DNA of 64,000 nucleotides from assembly GCF_000004825.1 (NCBI RefSeq), contig NW_008805065.1, positions 558,001 through 622,000 on the forward strand, in the 5' to 3' direction. Position 1 is the first letter of the stretch; each line of letters starts with the position of its first letter. The position numbers were made by a program, and so were the translations under genes. Origin of the DNA: Heterostelium album PN500. Taxonomy: Eukaryota; Evosea; Eumycetozoa; Acytosteliales; Acytosteliaceae. This document shows, piece after piece, positions 47,591 to 59,228 of this stretch. A model generated the notes under the pieces. The model was given only the letters and a program-made list of their open reading frames with translations. It did not search any database and was not told where the DNA came from.

Positions 47591-50002
47591 ATGCCACCAA
47601 AACCATCAGTAGTTGTAGATGAAGAGTTAGTTGAAAAGTTTAAAAAGATCGGATTGGATGCGACCAAAGCAAAGGAAGCTGCCTCCAATGCTAATCTCTC
47701 GACTAGTTTACAAGAGGTCATGAAGGAAGCAGAGACAGTCGACGGTTGCGATAAGGATGTCGGTCAATTGCTCTACTTGATCTCGATCAAGTATCCAGCG
47801 AACGCCTTGAAGCACCGTGCCACCCTGGCGAAATTCATTGCCGCCAAGACGGTGACATCGATCAACGTCACACAATCGATGGACTACCTGAGAAAGGTTG
47901 CCGGACAAGAGTTGGATCTCGCCGATTTCACGGCGTCGTGCGGTGTCGGTGTCGTCATCACTCGTGAGCAAGTCCGTGATGCCGTTGCCGCCTATGTCGC
48001 CGAGCGTCTCGACGACCTGAAGCAATCGCGTTATCGTTACAACATGGGTGTCTACTTGGCACAAGTCCGTGAGCGTTTAAAGTGGGCCGATGCCAAGGAT
48101 ATCAAGGAGGAGATGGATGCCAAAGTCCTCGAAGTTCTCGGTCCAAAAACCGAAGCCGACAATGCACCACTACCAAAGGAACCGAAAGCACCAAAAGCCA
48201 AACCTGCTGCTGCAGTTGCTGCTGACGAGAATAACAACTCACCACTTCCATTTGAGATTGAAAAACAATCGATTACATTCCCAGATCCATCTGATAATAT
48301 TCAACAAACACCAGAGATTCTGGCTAAACATCTAAAGACTACAGGTGGAAAGATCGTTACTAGATTCCCACCAGAACCAAATGGATACTTACACATTGGA
48401 CATGCCAAAGCTATGCATCTCGATTTCGGATACGCCAAGAAGAACGGTGGTAAATGTTATCTTCGTTTCGACGATACCAATCCAGAGAAAGAATCACAAG
48501 AATATATTGATTCAATTATTGATGTATGTTAATGTTTTAGAGTTTATAATATAGCTAACTAACAAACATATTTTATTTATTAGTCAGTAAAATGGTTAGG
48601 ACATGAACCATGTGAGATTACATATTCCTCACAATATTTCGATGAATTATATGATTTGGCAGTGGAATTGATCAAGAGAGGATTCGCTTATGTATGTCAT
48701 CAAACTGCAGATGAAATCAAAAAGGGACGTGAGGAGATGACAGATTCACCGTTCAGAAACAGATCGGTCGAAGAGAACTTGCGTTTGTTTGACGATATGA
48801 GAAAAGGAAAGATTGAAGAGGGTAAAGCAATCCTCAGAATGAAGGGTGACATGAAGCATCCGAATCCATGCATGCGTGATCTCATTGCCTATCGTATCAA
48901 GTTCCATCCACATCCAGTCAGCGGTGACAAGTGGGTGATCTACCCATCGTACGATTACACCCATTGCTTGGTCGACTCGATCGAGAACATCACTCACTCG
49001 CTCTGTACATTGGAATTTGAGGTGCGTCGTCTCAGCTACAACTGGTTGATCGACGTCCTCGGACTGTATCGTCCAGTGGTCTGGGAGTACGCGCGTCTCA
49101 ACCTGACTCACACCGTGCTCTCCAAGCGTAAGATCATCCGTCTCGTCAAGGAGAAGGTTGTCAACGGTTGGGACGATCCACGTCTGAGCACATTGAATGC
49201 ATTCCGTCGTAAGGGTTACACTCCAGAGTCGATCAACTTACTCTGCGAGACCATCGGTGTCACCCGTACCAACAACACCACGATTCCCTACGAGTTGCTC
49301 GAGTTCTGCTTGCGTCAAGATCTCAACGACAAGGTCACTCGTGCAATGGTTGTCTTTGATCCAATCAAGGTGGTCATCACCAACTACCCAGAGAACGAAT
49401 CGGAGGAGATCACCGTCAAGAACATTCCCCACATTGCCACATCGGGAACTCACACCGTGCCATTCTCGCGTGTCGTCTACATCGAGCGTAACGACTTCCG
49501 TTTGCAAGACGACGCCAACTTCTTTGGTTTGGCACCAAACAAGGAGGTTCTCTTGAAGTACGCCTACAACATCAAGTGTAACGAAGTGATCCAAGACGCC
49601 GCCGGAAAGGTCGTCGAGTTGCGTGTCACCTACGACAAGACCAACGCCACCAAGACCAAGACAATTCACTGGGTCAGCTCCAAGGCCGGTGCACAACCAA
49701 CTCCAGTCGAGATCCGTCTCTACGAGCACCTCTTCACCCAAGAGGATCTCGGTGACGACTGGTTCGACCAAGTCAATCCAAACTCCCTCAAAATCATCAC
49801 CACCGCTTTGGCCGACGCCACCGTTCTTGGATCGAAACCATACGATCGTTTCCAATTCGAGAGAATCGGTTTCTTCTGCACCGACGAAGATTCCACCCCA
49901 GAGAAATTGGTATTCAACAGAACTTGTTTGCTCAAAGAGAACAAAGAAAAGCCAAGTGCCAAAGCAGATCCAAGAAAGGCAAGAGCTGCACCAAAGAAAT
50001 AA
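47591..50002 (+). CDS. glnS: Glutaminyl-tRNA synthetase (cytosolic)
   Basis: There are two exons, 47591-48523 and 48584-50002, phase 0, 783 residues. Residues about 1-190 are the eukaryote-specific N-terminal tRNA-binding region ([20 protein letters not shown]). A short Lys/Pro/Ala linker follows. The class I catalytic core begins with [20 protein letters not shown], containing the HIGH motif, and the [10 protein letters not shown] block. The KMSKS-equivalent is VLSKRKI, followed by [23 protein letters not shown]. The C-terminal beta-barrel anticodon-binding region contains VVYIERNDF and RLYEHLF. It charges tRNA-Gln with glutamine. Length and motifs match the family, and codon use is the most GC-rich in the window, as expected for a highly expressed gene. 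Confidence 0.97.
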
Positions 50003-50080
50003 ATAAATAAATAAATATATAATTTATGTTCAAATACGTTTCTGGAAAACAAATAATAACTAATTTTAATTTATTTATTT

Positions 50081-51122
50081 TTAAAGTGAAAGTGAAAGAA
50101 TTAAACTTAAATCGGATGTCCATGCATCACATTTGGAAGTGGCGGAGGTAACAGTCTTGAGGAATCCACTGGTTGGATAACGGTAAGTTGTACCATCGGC
50201 TGTTGTAAAAGTAAAGAAGTAACTCTGACATTCATTGTAGGTATCCGGTTCATACATGTAGATACCTTTCGATGCTGATCCGAGATGGAGTGACAATTGG
50301 TATTGTTTTTCGTCGGACAATAGTCTCTGATTCAAATGAATCTTCACAGAGGTGGGTGCAGCTGTTGAGCTCCAGGCTGCCAAGTAACGAAGTTTGTTGT
50401 TTACAAAAGTGTGGGAACCCGATGGAATTGGAGATGGGGGAACCTTATTGCATCCATTCAACTCGAAATCCTGAGTCCAATAGGTTTTGAAACGAGAGGT
50501 ATCGTTAACTACTCTGGAGGTGCCTACTGTGTTGTATTTACTGGACATCAGAGCTACACGATGACCATCTTTAGTTCCATCTGGATAGCATTCCTTACCG
50601 GTTAGAGTTTTCTCACAGATCCAGTAGTTGATAATATCCAAACCGGAACTGTAGCCAGCAGCAATATTTTCGGCAAATGCTCTCAAACACTTTGGATCGA
50701 GATTGGCGAATACTCTTTGCATGATACCAGTACCGTTACAAGAATCATGTTGGAAACAACCATTCATTGCCATATCATCAGAATGTAGTTTCGACAGTTT
50801 ATTCATCTTATCGTCGTAGTAGACTGGATCAACCGCTGGATACTTTTCATTACTCATTACATTGCTTGGTAATGTAAATGGAAAATAATTTGCTAAATAA
50901 TTTTTTGGATCTTGAAAAACAAACAAAATGAAATTCAAGAAAAATTAGATGATAATCATTTAAATAATGTTAATATTACTTACCTATTCTTACACTGTTT
51001 AATATCATATGGGCTTCTCTCTCTTGCCAATTTGGATGACCTGAGGACGATTCTCCGTATCCAAAAACAATAGAGGTATTTAAAATTAATAGATTTATTA
51101 ATAATATTAATTTGATGTTCAT
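50081..51122 (-). CDS. Secreted CAP/SCP-domain protein
   Basis: Two exons in transcript order, 51122-50984 and 50910-50081, encode 322 residues. The N terminus MNIKLILLINLLILNTSIVFG is a signal peptide. The early segment HPNWQEREAHMILNSVRIDP and the following HSDDMAMNGCFQHDSCNGT, FAENIAAGYSSG and GHRVALMSSKYNTVGT resemble the CAP (SCP/PR-1) fold, with His and Glu residues at the cleft positions. The C-terminal 120 residues (SGSHTFVNNKLRYLAAW onward) look like a separate beta-rich extracellular domain with paired cysteines. CAP proteins are extracellular and some bind sterols or lipids; the role here is unknown. The gene is convergent with glnS, with 78 bases between stop codons. Confidence 0.8.
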
Positions 51123-52701
51123 TTTAATTTCTAATTAATAGAATGAATCTTGTAGGACGCATCATTTCTATTTATAAAATTTGAAAAATAGGATCTTAAC
51201 CAGAGAGATAAATTAACAACTCTTATTCATTCCTTTTATATATTCTAAGATCTTTTTAGTCAAAATCAAAAGTGTAGGGGTAGTTTGATTTCAGTTCACC
51301 ACAAAACATAAAATATATAAAAATGAACACCAACACAATTTTGACGATATTCAATTTTTAGTACTTTTCTACCACATCAATTTTTAATGATTCATTCAAA
51401 TAAAATAAATAAATAAAGCACAGTTTTGCATAAAAGTATTTTTCTTTTTGAAATAGAACTTGTTTATTTTTAAAGGGGTAAAAATAGTGTTGATTTCTTA
51501 TACTTTTTTACAGATTTATATTTTTATTTCATTGTGAGAAAATAAATAAGTAATTATGTTTTTTGCCAAACTTTCAGAGAGCACCCATTTTTTTTTGAAA
51601 TAGTAGTTTAAATTATTTAATAATATTAAAATAGAACAAATAGAAGAATTTCAAAAATGTTTATAAATTTTATTAGACCAAGTCAAAGAGGAATATTGAT
51701 TTAATGTAGGTTTAGAATTTTAATTTTAATAAATCAAAAATTTAAGTATATTGATTTGATGAAAAAGTTAATGGGTAAAAAAATTATTATTTTACTTTTT
51801 GATTAAAAAAAAATAATTTAAATTGGCTTGAGGAACCATTAAAATAAATACGAGATGAAGCTATAATACTTTGAATATCAGCCAAGGAAGTAGATACTTT
51901 CTACAAGTATCAGGTGTTATAACACCCTCAGAATCATTAGTACAGCAATTACAAACAATTCCAACCATTTCAATTCAACACCATCTTTAGCAACAATCAG
52001 TAAATACAATAAATGATTCGCCAACGCTTTGAGAAGAATAATGATAGTTTAAATAATGATCATAAAACAATAATAACCAGATCTAAATGTAGATTAAATA
52101 CACTCACAACATAGGAAATCATAGATCACCTGAGTCTGACTGTAGCCATGTCATATTGCAACTTAATTCAAGAGAGATAAGCTTAAGGATATGATGAATG
52201 AAGAGCAATAGAGTAGATGTACTGAGGTTCAATTTCCTCAAGTTCTTGAGAAGAGTTTAGAACAAGCAATCAAAGTTCATTAAATGCATATTGTGTAGCA
52301 TGTATTTGTATTTTTCTATATTGCTTGTTCTAAACTCTTCTCAAAGAAACACAACAAAACAACAACAAAAACAAATCACCTCTATACTAATAATAGATAT
52401 ATATATTATATACAATGTTTACTTTAACATCTATTGACTCTGAATGATTGTTTTCAACAACAAGAATCATCATATCCAAAGAACCTCTTACAAATTAAGT
52501 TTTTAAATAAAAATAACATAATTATAATATAATTTTTAATATAAATCTTTGTAATACATCAACTATTTTAAATCTATTAATTCTATTGACTTTTATAAAG
52601 ATTCTAAGATTTATCTTAGATATGTTTGTAATTCAAAAAACCAAAAAAATAAATTTTGATTCAAATTATTTTTATTGTTTCATTAAAGATAGATATAGAT
52701 A
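51123..52701. other. Intergenic region with relic sequence and foldbacks
   Basis: These 1.6 kb lie between two divergent genes. The part at about 51830-52240 is less AT-rich, and one plus frame contains a Ser/Gln-rich stretch (SLVQQLQTIPTISIQ) interrupted by stops, so it may be a decayed gene. Within it sit a 7-bp hairpin at 51893-51911 and a perfect 14-nt palindrome at 51913-51926. The 25-bp foldback at 52246-52344 is listed separately. Confidence 0.4.
52246..52344. repeat. 25-bp perfect inverted repeat, hairpin-precursor size
   Basis: The arm at 52246-52270 is the exact reverse complement of 52320-52344. The loop is 49 nt, giving a 99-nt hairpin. Arm composition is about 36 percent GC, higher than the surroundings, which makes a chance match less likely. 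This is similar in size to small-RNA hairpin precursors, but no expression evidence is available. Confidence 0.8.
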
Positions 52702-54804
52702 ATGGATAAATATTTATTATGTTTTCTATTAAATAATGTTTATATTAGAAATCAAATATTTAATCAAGTTTATCAATTAAATAGAAATCTAGTTAAAAAT
52801 CAATGGAGGCAAGCGTTGAAATCAAATTCAAATGTAAAAGAGTTTGTTGTATTAAGATGGGAAGATATGATTCGTAACCCAATACAATTGGTTAATCATC
52901 GATACTATTCAGAGTTGAAACGATTCTACTTGACAGTTAGAAACTTGAATTGGAGAGTTGAACGATATTGTACTGATTTCTCTTTTGAGAATAAGTACTT
53001 TAAGCATTCAGATCTATATTCCATATTGATGCATATAGCGAGGTTGAATGATGTAGAGTTATTCGATCATGTCGTTGAAACTCTTTCATTTCTCAGTTTC
53101 GATTATATCACAATCAAGCGAAGTCATTTCGATTTTGGTGAACTTTTGGCGTTGGCAGCTCAGTCAAATAGTCTAGAGATTGTAAAATACATAATTCGAG
53201 CACATCGCTATACGAGAAGAATAGATCTAACCGATCAAGATTATTTTAAAGCACTTTCAAGATCACCATTATCAAAGAACTATGAATTATTCTTGTTGCT
53301 AACGGAGTATGTCAACTTTCCTGAACCAAACCATCATAATTTCGAAAGAAACCTTTCAAATCATCATATAATCTTGGAGTGTTATATAAATGCAATGCGA
53401 TCAGGTCAAATAGAATGTGTCAAATGGCTACTTGCACAAACGAAATGGAATCCATTCAACTCTGTTAAAGATATTGCGCAACTTCGAATGTATGCAGGTG
53501 AATCCGGTTCGTTTGAGATGATGAAGTGGTTAAAAGAATCTTTCAACATGTCATTCTTTAGTAAACGTTTCATTGATCATTGTCTTAAGATCAAGCGATT
53601 AGATATTATCGAATGGATATATCAATGTGAATTCGAAACATTGGAAAAAGACAATCCTATTAATACTTTGCTCGGTAGTAATATGTTTATTCGTATTGGT
53701 TTCTATTTGGATATAGCCCTTCACTATCGATATCTAGATGGTATATTGTTTCTCTTTGAAAAGGGTGCTCCTTTTGGCTCGAGAATATGGACGCAAGTTG
53801 CCAAATGTGGTGACCAGCCAACAGCTAACTGGCTCATTGGCATTGAACCAATCGATATTGAACATCCTATTGATGTCGCTGCATCAATTGGTAACCTTGA
53901 GATGGTGAAATGGATGAATCAAACCTGCCCAGAAGGTCTCAGTGATGACGGAATTGAAAAGACAATCATTGGTGGACACTTGGAAACATTAGAGTGGATC
54001 TATGAAAATAAAACGGAACGATGTTTGAATGTAAAGGCTATCAACGCTGCTGTAAGTTACAATAGAATGGAGATAATTGAATGGTTTAAATTGAATGATC
54101 GCGAGTTGTTCAATCAATGTCCATCATTTGTTGCCGTCAAAAACGCAATACACAGCTACAGTTTCGAAATGGTTCGATTCGTTCATTCCAACTACCCAGA
54201 GTATATAAATGGATTGTCAGAAGCTGAGCTGAATGAATCATTGGTGCTACTCGTAGAATATGACCAATTGGATTTGTTTTTGATTTACAGGGACAGACTT
54301 GGTGAGCGATCCAACCTGGTACAGGCCATAAGAGCATCCAGACACGGTGGATCCTATAGTGTGGCTATCCATCATCTAGATATAGCAGACAGAGAGATAG
54401 AGCTCTCCAATATATGGTTTCGTGCCATAAATAGCAACGATCTACAAATGATTGAGTTGCTGGCAGAGCGATTCGGTAAAACCAATGCAGATCTACCTCA
54501 TTATTTCATCTCTTACATTAACGATATCAAAGTATTGGACTATATGATTGATAATTATCATTTATTATTCCGCTGTAAGCTTTCGTGGGATATATTTGTG
54601 ATTATGCTCTATAAAGGTAAACAATATCATATGGTCGCTCATTTTCTCGAGAGAGTAGGTTGTAGTTACTTCTATAAAGGTGAAGAATATAAATTGGGTA
54701 AGCACTCCGTTCTGATATTCAAACTATATAACACTCATAGAACAAGAGCAATTAAACGTCTAAAAGAAGCTGCATTCATGAACAACCAATATATTGATAA
54801 ATAA
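52702..54804 (+). CDS. Ankyrin-repeat-like protein of a dictyostelid family
   Basis: This is a single-exon protein of 700 residues. The N terminus (MDKYLLCFLLNNVYIRNQIF) is typical of a large, lineage-expanded dictyostelid family. The body repeats a helical ankyrin-like unit, for example NSLEIVKYIIR, GQIECVKWLLAQ, GSFEMMKWLKE, GNLEMVKWMNQ and GHLETLEWIYE, each about 30-35 residues apart. Such repeats mediate protein binding. No enzymatic domain or transmembrane segment is seen. The gene is the first plus-strand gene after a divergent 1.6-kb spacer. Confidence 0.82.
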   Translation: MDKYLLCFLLNNVYIRNQIFNQVYQLNRNLVKNQWRQALKSNSNVKEFVVLRWEDMIRNPIQLVNHRYYSELKRFYLTVRNLNWRVERYCTDFSFENKYFKHSDLYSILMHIARLNDVELFDHVVETLSFLSFDYITIKRSHFDFGELLALAAQSNSLEIVKYIIRAHRYTRRIDLTDQDYFKALSRSPLSKNYELFLLLTEYVNFPEPNHHNFERNLSNHHIILECYINAMRSGQIECVKWLLAQTKWNPFNSVKDIAQLRMYAGESGSFEMMKWLKESFNMSFFSKRFIDHCLKIKRLDIIEWIYQCEFETLEKDNPINTLLGSNMFIRIGFYLDIALHYRYLDGILFLFEKGAPFGSRIWTQVAKCGDQPTANWLIGIEPIDIEHPIDVAASIGNLEMVKWMNQTCPEGLSDDGIEKTIIGGHLETLEWIYENKTERCLNVKAINAAVSYNRMEIIEWFKLNDRELFNQCPSFVAVKNAIHSYSFEMVRFVHSNYPEYINGLSEAELNESLVLLVEYDQLDLFLIYRDRLGERSNLVQAIRASRHGGSYSVAIHHLDIADREIELSNIWFRAINSNDLQMIELLAERFGKTNADLPHYFISYINDIKVLDYMIDNYHLLFRCKLSWDIFVIMLYKGKQYHMVAHFLERVGCSYFYKGEEYKLGKHSVLIFKLYNTHRTRAIKRLKEAAFMNNQYIDK

Positions 54805-55573
54805 AACAAAACATTGTAATACAGTATACTATTTAATTTTCTAACAAAACACTCATTATGTACTAAAATATAATATATACACTTCAAATTTTGTAAATAA
54901 TTAATATATAGATGTCAAAGTCTCCAAATTTTATTTCTATCTTAAAAAATTCATTTGTAATTATTAATAGACTAAATGAAAATAGAGATTTTTGGGGTTT
55001 TACAAGAGAATTTAGTTCAAATTAGTACTCATTTGAGTCGATCACAAATGATACTATCTACACCACCAAAGTCTACCTATTAGTATAACAAAAATTATAT
55101 AGATCCATAATTAAACTATCTACTAATTTTTTGTATACTTTTTTTTTTAGGATCAAATAAAATTACACAAATAATTCTATTTCCGATTGGTTCATTAAAT
55201 ATCTTTTTATCCAAAAATAGTTAACACTAACCAGAAGTACTTGTTTTAGAGATAGAAATAATAATAATAAAAAAATGAGATTAATCTCATTTTTTTTTGC
55301 TTTAAAATGTATGTGGGGTTTTTAAACTCAGTTACAAGAAAAATAGATTAATATGTGTTTTATTATTTTTTTAACTTTTGTTTTTAAACCACTGGTATCT
55401 ATTGTTCAGATTAAAATAATCTATAAAAAATGTGGAAATTTTTTTTCCTGTACTTTGTTTAACCAACAATAATAAAATGATTATTCAAAAAGAATTTAAA
55501 ATAGAAGTTAATATTTTTTATCAAAAACAGAATTTTTATTTTAAACATAATACAAAAAAAAAAGGAATTCTAA
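54805..55573. other. AT-rich spacer upstream of the terpene synthase
   Basis: This tandem spacer of 769 bases contains a perfect 28-nt palindrome, listed separately. It should include the terpene synthase promoter. No gene is seen. Confidence 0.5.
55269..55296. repeat. Perfect 28-nt palindrome
   Basis: Positions 55269-55296 read the same on both strands: a run of A, then TGAGATTAATCTCA, then a run of T. An RNA from either strand would form a 12- to 14-bp stem followed by a T run, so this could be a bidirectional 3'-end or terminator-like structure. Confidence 0.7.
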
Positions 55574-56633
55574 ATGTTATCTTTACAAAAAATAATTGAT
55601 AAAACTCCAAAGAGTTGGACTTTACCTATAAACTCAAATGATCCAATGGAAATGGTGATTGAAAAAATGGAGAAGTTTGGAATAATAAATGATGAAAATC
55701 TTCAAAAATATAGACTGATTTTCAAAGGATTTTCAATGTTTGTCAGAAATATTTGGCCATCCGGAGATCAAGAGTCATTGGTATTGGGTACACAATTCTT
55801 TATTTTCTCAGTAATATTCGATGACCTTATTGATACGAATGAACCGGAATTTGGAATGAAAAAAATCAATAGAGCAATCAATATTTTCAAATTGGGTAAA
55901 CTGGAAGAGGATGCTACTCCACTTGAAAGAATTGCTTTTGATTTAAAAGAGAGCTTAGAACACAGAGTTGGAGATCAACATCCTTTGCTAAATGTATTCA
56001 GAAATGCATTCATTGATTATTTTGATAATTTAATGCCATGGCAAAATATCAAGGTAAGTTATTATTTTATTTTAAAAAAAACAAATTTATTAAATTGTTT
56101 TTTAAAATTTTTAGAAATTAGATGGTGACATGAGTATGAATTTATATTACAATATGAGAAGACACAATATTGGAATGGTACCAACATTTTCTTTAAGTGC
56201 ATTATTCATTATGAAAAGATTAAACTCTGATATAATTCTAGACCCACTTTGGAAAAGTTTAATCGATCATTCAGGAAACATCTGTGCTCTTTATAATGAT
56301 ATATTCTCTTATGAAAAAGAACTCAGAGAAAAAGATGAAAGAATGAATAGTTTCCATTTTATGAAAACTCAAAACAATTGGTCTGATCAAGAGTGTCTCG
56401 ATTTCATGGACAAAGAATTTGATAAATGTTTTGAACAATATTTTATTCATGAAAATCTTATTAAACAAAAATTTATTCCAATTCTCAAAAACAAAGAAGA
56501 TCAAGAAGAGTTTATTGAAATTGTTGACCACTTTCATACCGTGGTATCTGCGGTAGTAGCTCTCTACTTAGTAAAGCCAAATTATAAATCACCAAATTCC
56601 ATCTTTGTTGAACTTAGAACTAAAATTCAATGA
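55574..56633 (+). CDS. Microbial-type terpene synthase
   Basis: There are two exons, 55574-56053 and 56115-56633, phase 0, 332 residues, the usual size of dictyostelid class I terpene synthases. The metal-binding aspartate-rich motif is IFDDLIDTNE (Asp83, Asp84, Asp87). The second metal motif is ALYNDIFSYEKE (Asn221, Ser225, Glu229). The conserved NMRRHNIG segment lies in exon 2 near residue 174. These enzymes cyclise farnesyl or geranylgeranyl diphosphate to volatile terpenes, often during multicellular development. Both metal motifs are intact, so activity is likely. The product cannot be predicted. No P450 or other tailoring gene is adjacent. Confidence 0.92.
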
Positions 56634-57661
56634 AAATCTGAGATCTATCTATATTGGTTCAGAATAATCATGCAATCATCTTGTTTTTAATAAATATTTA
56701 AACTTAACAACTTATGATCTTGTATCTATTTTGTCAAATTTTGTCTTTCAGATCTCTATAACTATTGAAATTAACAAATTTTTATTAACAAACTTATATC
56801 TTTTTTCTTTTATTACTTAAATATTCGATAGAGTGACAGTGCTTGGGAAAGCATGTGCATAAAGGAAAATGCTTTCTTTTATCGAAACGAGAATGACCAA
56901 TCTACTATTAACACTCTAAAAATATACCTTCTGTCTAATAATATGAAAATATTTATTTATATGTTAAATAAGTATTATGTCATAAATAACAGTAATAATT
57001 GTGTAATGTTCTGATCAGAACAAAGACACATCTCTAAAGAACGATAAATAATGATGAACAACTTTCTTTTAAATGATATAAAAAATAGAGATAATACTAT
57101 ATAAAAGGAAATGATAGGTAGAAAAACTGTATATATGTTGTTTTTACCACGATAAATTACTTTGTTGTTACCACCAACTCTCTTATATTGAATAATGTTT
57201 GATAAGAATGATAGTCTTATTTAAATGAGTTAGTGTGTATTATTATTGAATGTTTGTATTATTCATTGTAAACATCTTCTTAGTTTATTATTAATAAATC
57301 TGTTTTAAAAAAAATGGTAATAGCGAATTAAAAATAATTTTATATGTCACACCTTTATAAATTTATTTTGAAACACAAAATTATCCAAAAATCGACACAT
57401 TTTTGAAAATTAAAATTTTAATTTTCTTCTTGATTCCCAAGAATATCGGGTTAACAAGCCATACAAAATGGTTTATTTTCTATGAGATATTATTTGCAAA
57501 CCACACAATGATAGAACTGAAAATTCTTAGTCAACAAAAATCGTACTAAATCAAGTTTATAAAGAAAATTCTAGTTTTCTTTCAAAAAAATAAAAACAAA
57601 ACAAACATTTTGTTAAAAGACAGAGAGAGTGATAACAAACAGTTCGAGATAGATAGATAAA
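56634..57661. other. AT-rich intergenic region
   Basis: About 1 kb of sequence after the terpene synthase. A structured element at 56824-56886 is listed separately. The rest is low-complexity, with GATA repeats just before the next gene (57648-57660). Confidence 0.45.
56824..56886. ncRNA. Candidate structured small RNA (63 nt)
   Basis: TTCGATA (56824-56830) pairs with TATCGAA (56880-56886). Inside, GAAAGCAT (56847-56854) pairs with ATGCTTTC (56869-56876), leaving a 14-nt loop and a 16-nt unpaired segment on one side. Read on the minus strand this has the same layout as the element at 41838-41898: end stem, hairpin, single-stranded segment, end stem. No known family is recognised. Confidence 0.3.
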
Positions 57662-57722
57662 ATGTTACAACCACCTTCACCTTCTGCTCCTAATATAACA
57701 GATTCATTATTATATAATATAA

Positions 57723-59228
57723 ATGAGTTACAACAATTGCAAAGAGATCAAGAACAACAACAACATCATCAACATTGTCAACAACCTACAACATCACCAC
57801 TTTCAATTTCTACCACCACCACTTCCAAAATTACAAGATCTACAACTAACACTTTCACCTTTAGTCGACTCTTGTAATAGTAATAATAACAATCATTTAG
57901 TATTGTATAATAATAATAATAATCAATGTTATTTTAATAATTCAAAATTAATACTTTATGATACTTTTGTAAAAGTTGCACAATATCGTATCACTTCACA
58001 AGAAGCTGCACATGCTTTCGAGACTTGGAAACAAAGTCTATGGTTTACACCAACTGGGTAGAGTATCATTATCATTTAGAATACCTAATCTCTTCAGTGA
58101 AGTGTTACTTACAAGATTAATCTATTTAGTTTTAAAAAACAAATAGGACCAGAAACAAATAAAATATATATACCTTTCTATTGTTTTCATTCTACTTATA
58201 CCGTAAACTTTCAGGGTTTGGTTTACTATCAAAATGGTGGAACTGAAATCACTATGAATGGTTCGGGTGGTATCTCAAACATTGATCCAGCCAAGAGGCA
58301 ACCACAGCAACAACAACAACAACTGGTTGTAGCAACACCAAAAGGTGGTAACCATGTAAATAAATCATTGGAGAGAGGCTCCATTAGGCGAACGATTGCC
58401 AAGATATTCTTGTGTGGCTCGTCGATGGACGATTGGAAAGACTATCAGGATATCCGTGTGTTCTTTGACTTTAATCGTGTTGATCAAATGACAATGTCAG
58501 AGTTCAAAGAGAAATGTCAGTTCCAGCATGCTCGTGAATCGTCGCGACTCTCTCACGACTCGGTCTGGGCAAATCACATCTCAAAGATCCAGGTCGATGA
58601 GCAATCGAATGCCGCGTCGTATCTCTGCAGCCAAGAGCAGACCGCCACCGTTGAGAATGTCAGTAGCGACATTGAATTTGACCAGACCGTCGCTACGCTG
58701 TTTTATGTTCCTTTCTACCACCATTCCTATGTGTTTGACAATAAGCACTATAGCTTCTTTATCGATGGCCAGAGCGGCCAGATCTTTGCCACCCGTCCGG
58801 AAGTCGGTCTAGGAAAGCTTGGCGACTTGGTAAAGGGCGTCAAGAACTACTTTGGAATGTATCTATGGCAAGAGCAAATCCAGAGAAAACGTGGTTCCGA
58901 ACTCAACATCGAGGACAACGTCGATGTCTATGCCAAAGAAAATTACTTTATAATGTGGCCGCGCTCTGCCAACGGACTGCTAAGTGGTAACCTCCAGGGT
59001 TGGCTCACCATTAGAAATCGATCGAATCGACCAATCACCTTCAGAGGTCAGAAGCGAAGAGGCTACACCAAAGGCAACCCGATTACACTGCAACCTAGAG
59101 CAGAGCAATCCTATTCATACAAAGGACACTGGTGTATGGAGGTCATCGATGGTGACTATCAGAATCTAGAGATCATACATCTGAATACAAGTGAAAACAA
59201 TCGTTTTCCAAACATTGGTTTTGCATAA
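57723..59228 (+). CDS. Conserved protein of unknown function with paired IPFYxFxxxY / VPFYHxSY repeats
   Basis: There are two exons, 57723-58057 and 58130-59228, with a 72-base intron whose acceptor is CTATTTAG. The join restores GFKKQIGPETNKIYIPFYCF, and the product has 477 residues from the ATG at 57723. The N terminus is Asn/Gln/His-rich. The body has an IPFYCFHSTYTVNFQG...YYQNGG unit (about residues 125-150) and a later VPFYHHSYVFDNKHYSFFIDGQSGQIFATRP unit. This pattern of an aromatic strand followed by a Y.F.I.GQ.G....RP motif is found in uncharacterised proteins of bacteria and protists. No catalytic residues can be named. An upstream ATG at 57662 opens a different frame, so the N terminus is uncertain. 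Confidence 0.72.

Noticed and set aside
49238-49855. 205-codon minus-strand ORF
   Set aside because: It is antisense to the conserved C-terminal half of glutaminyl-tRNA synthetase.
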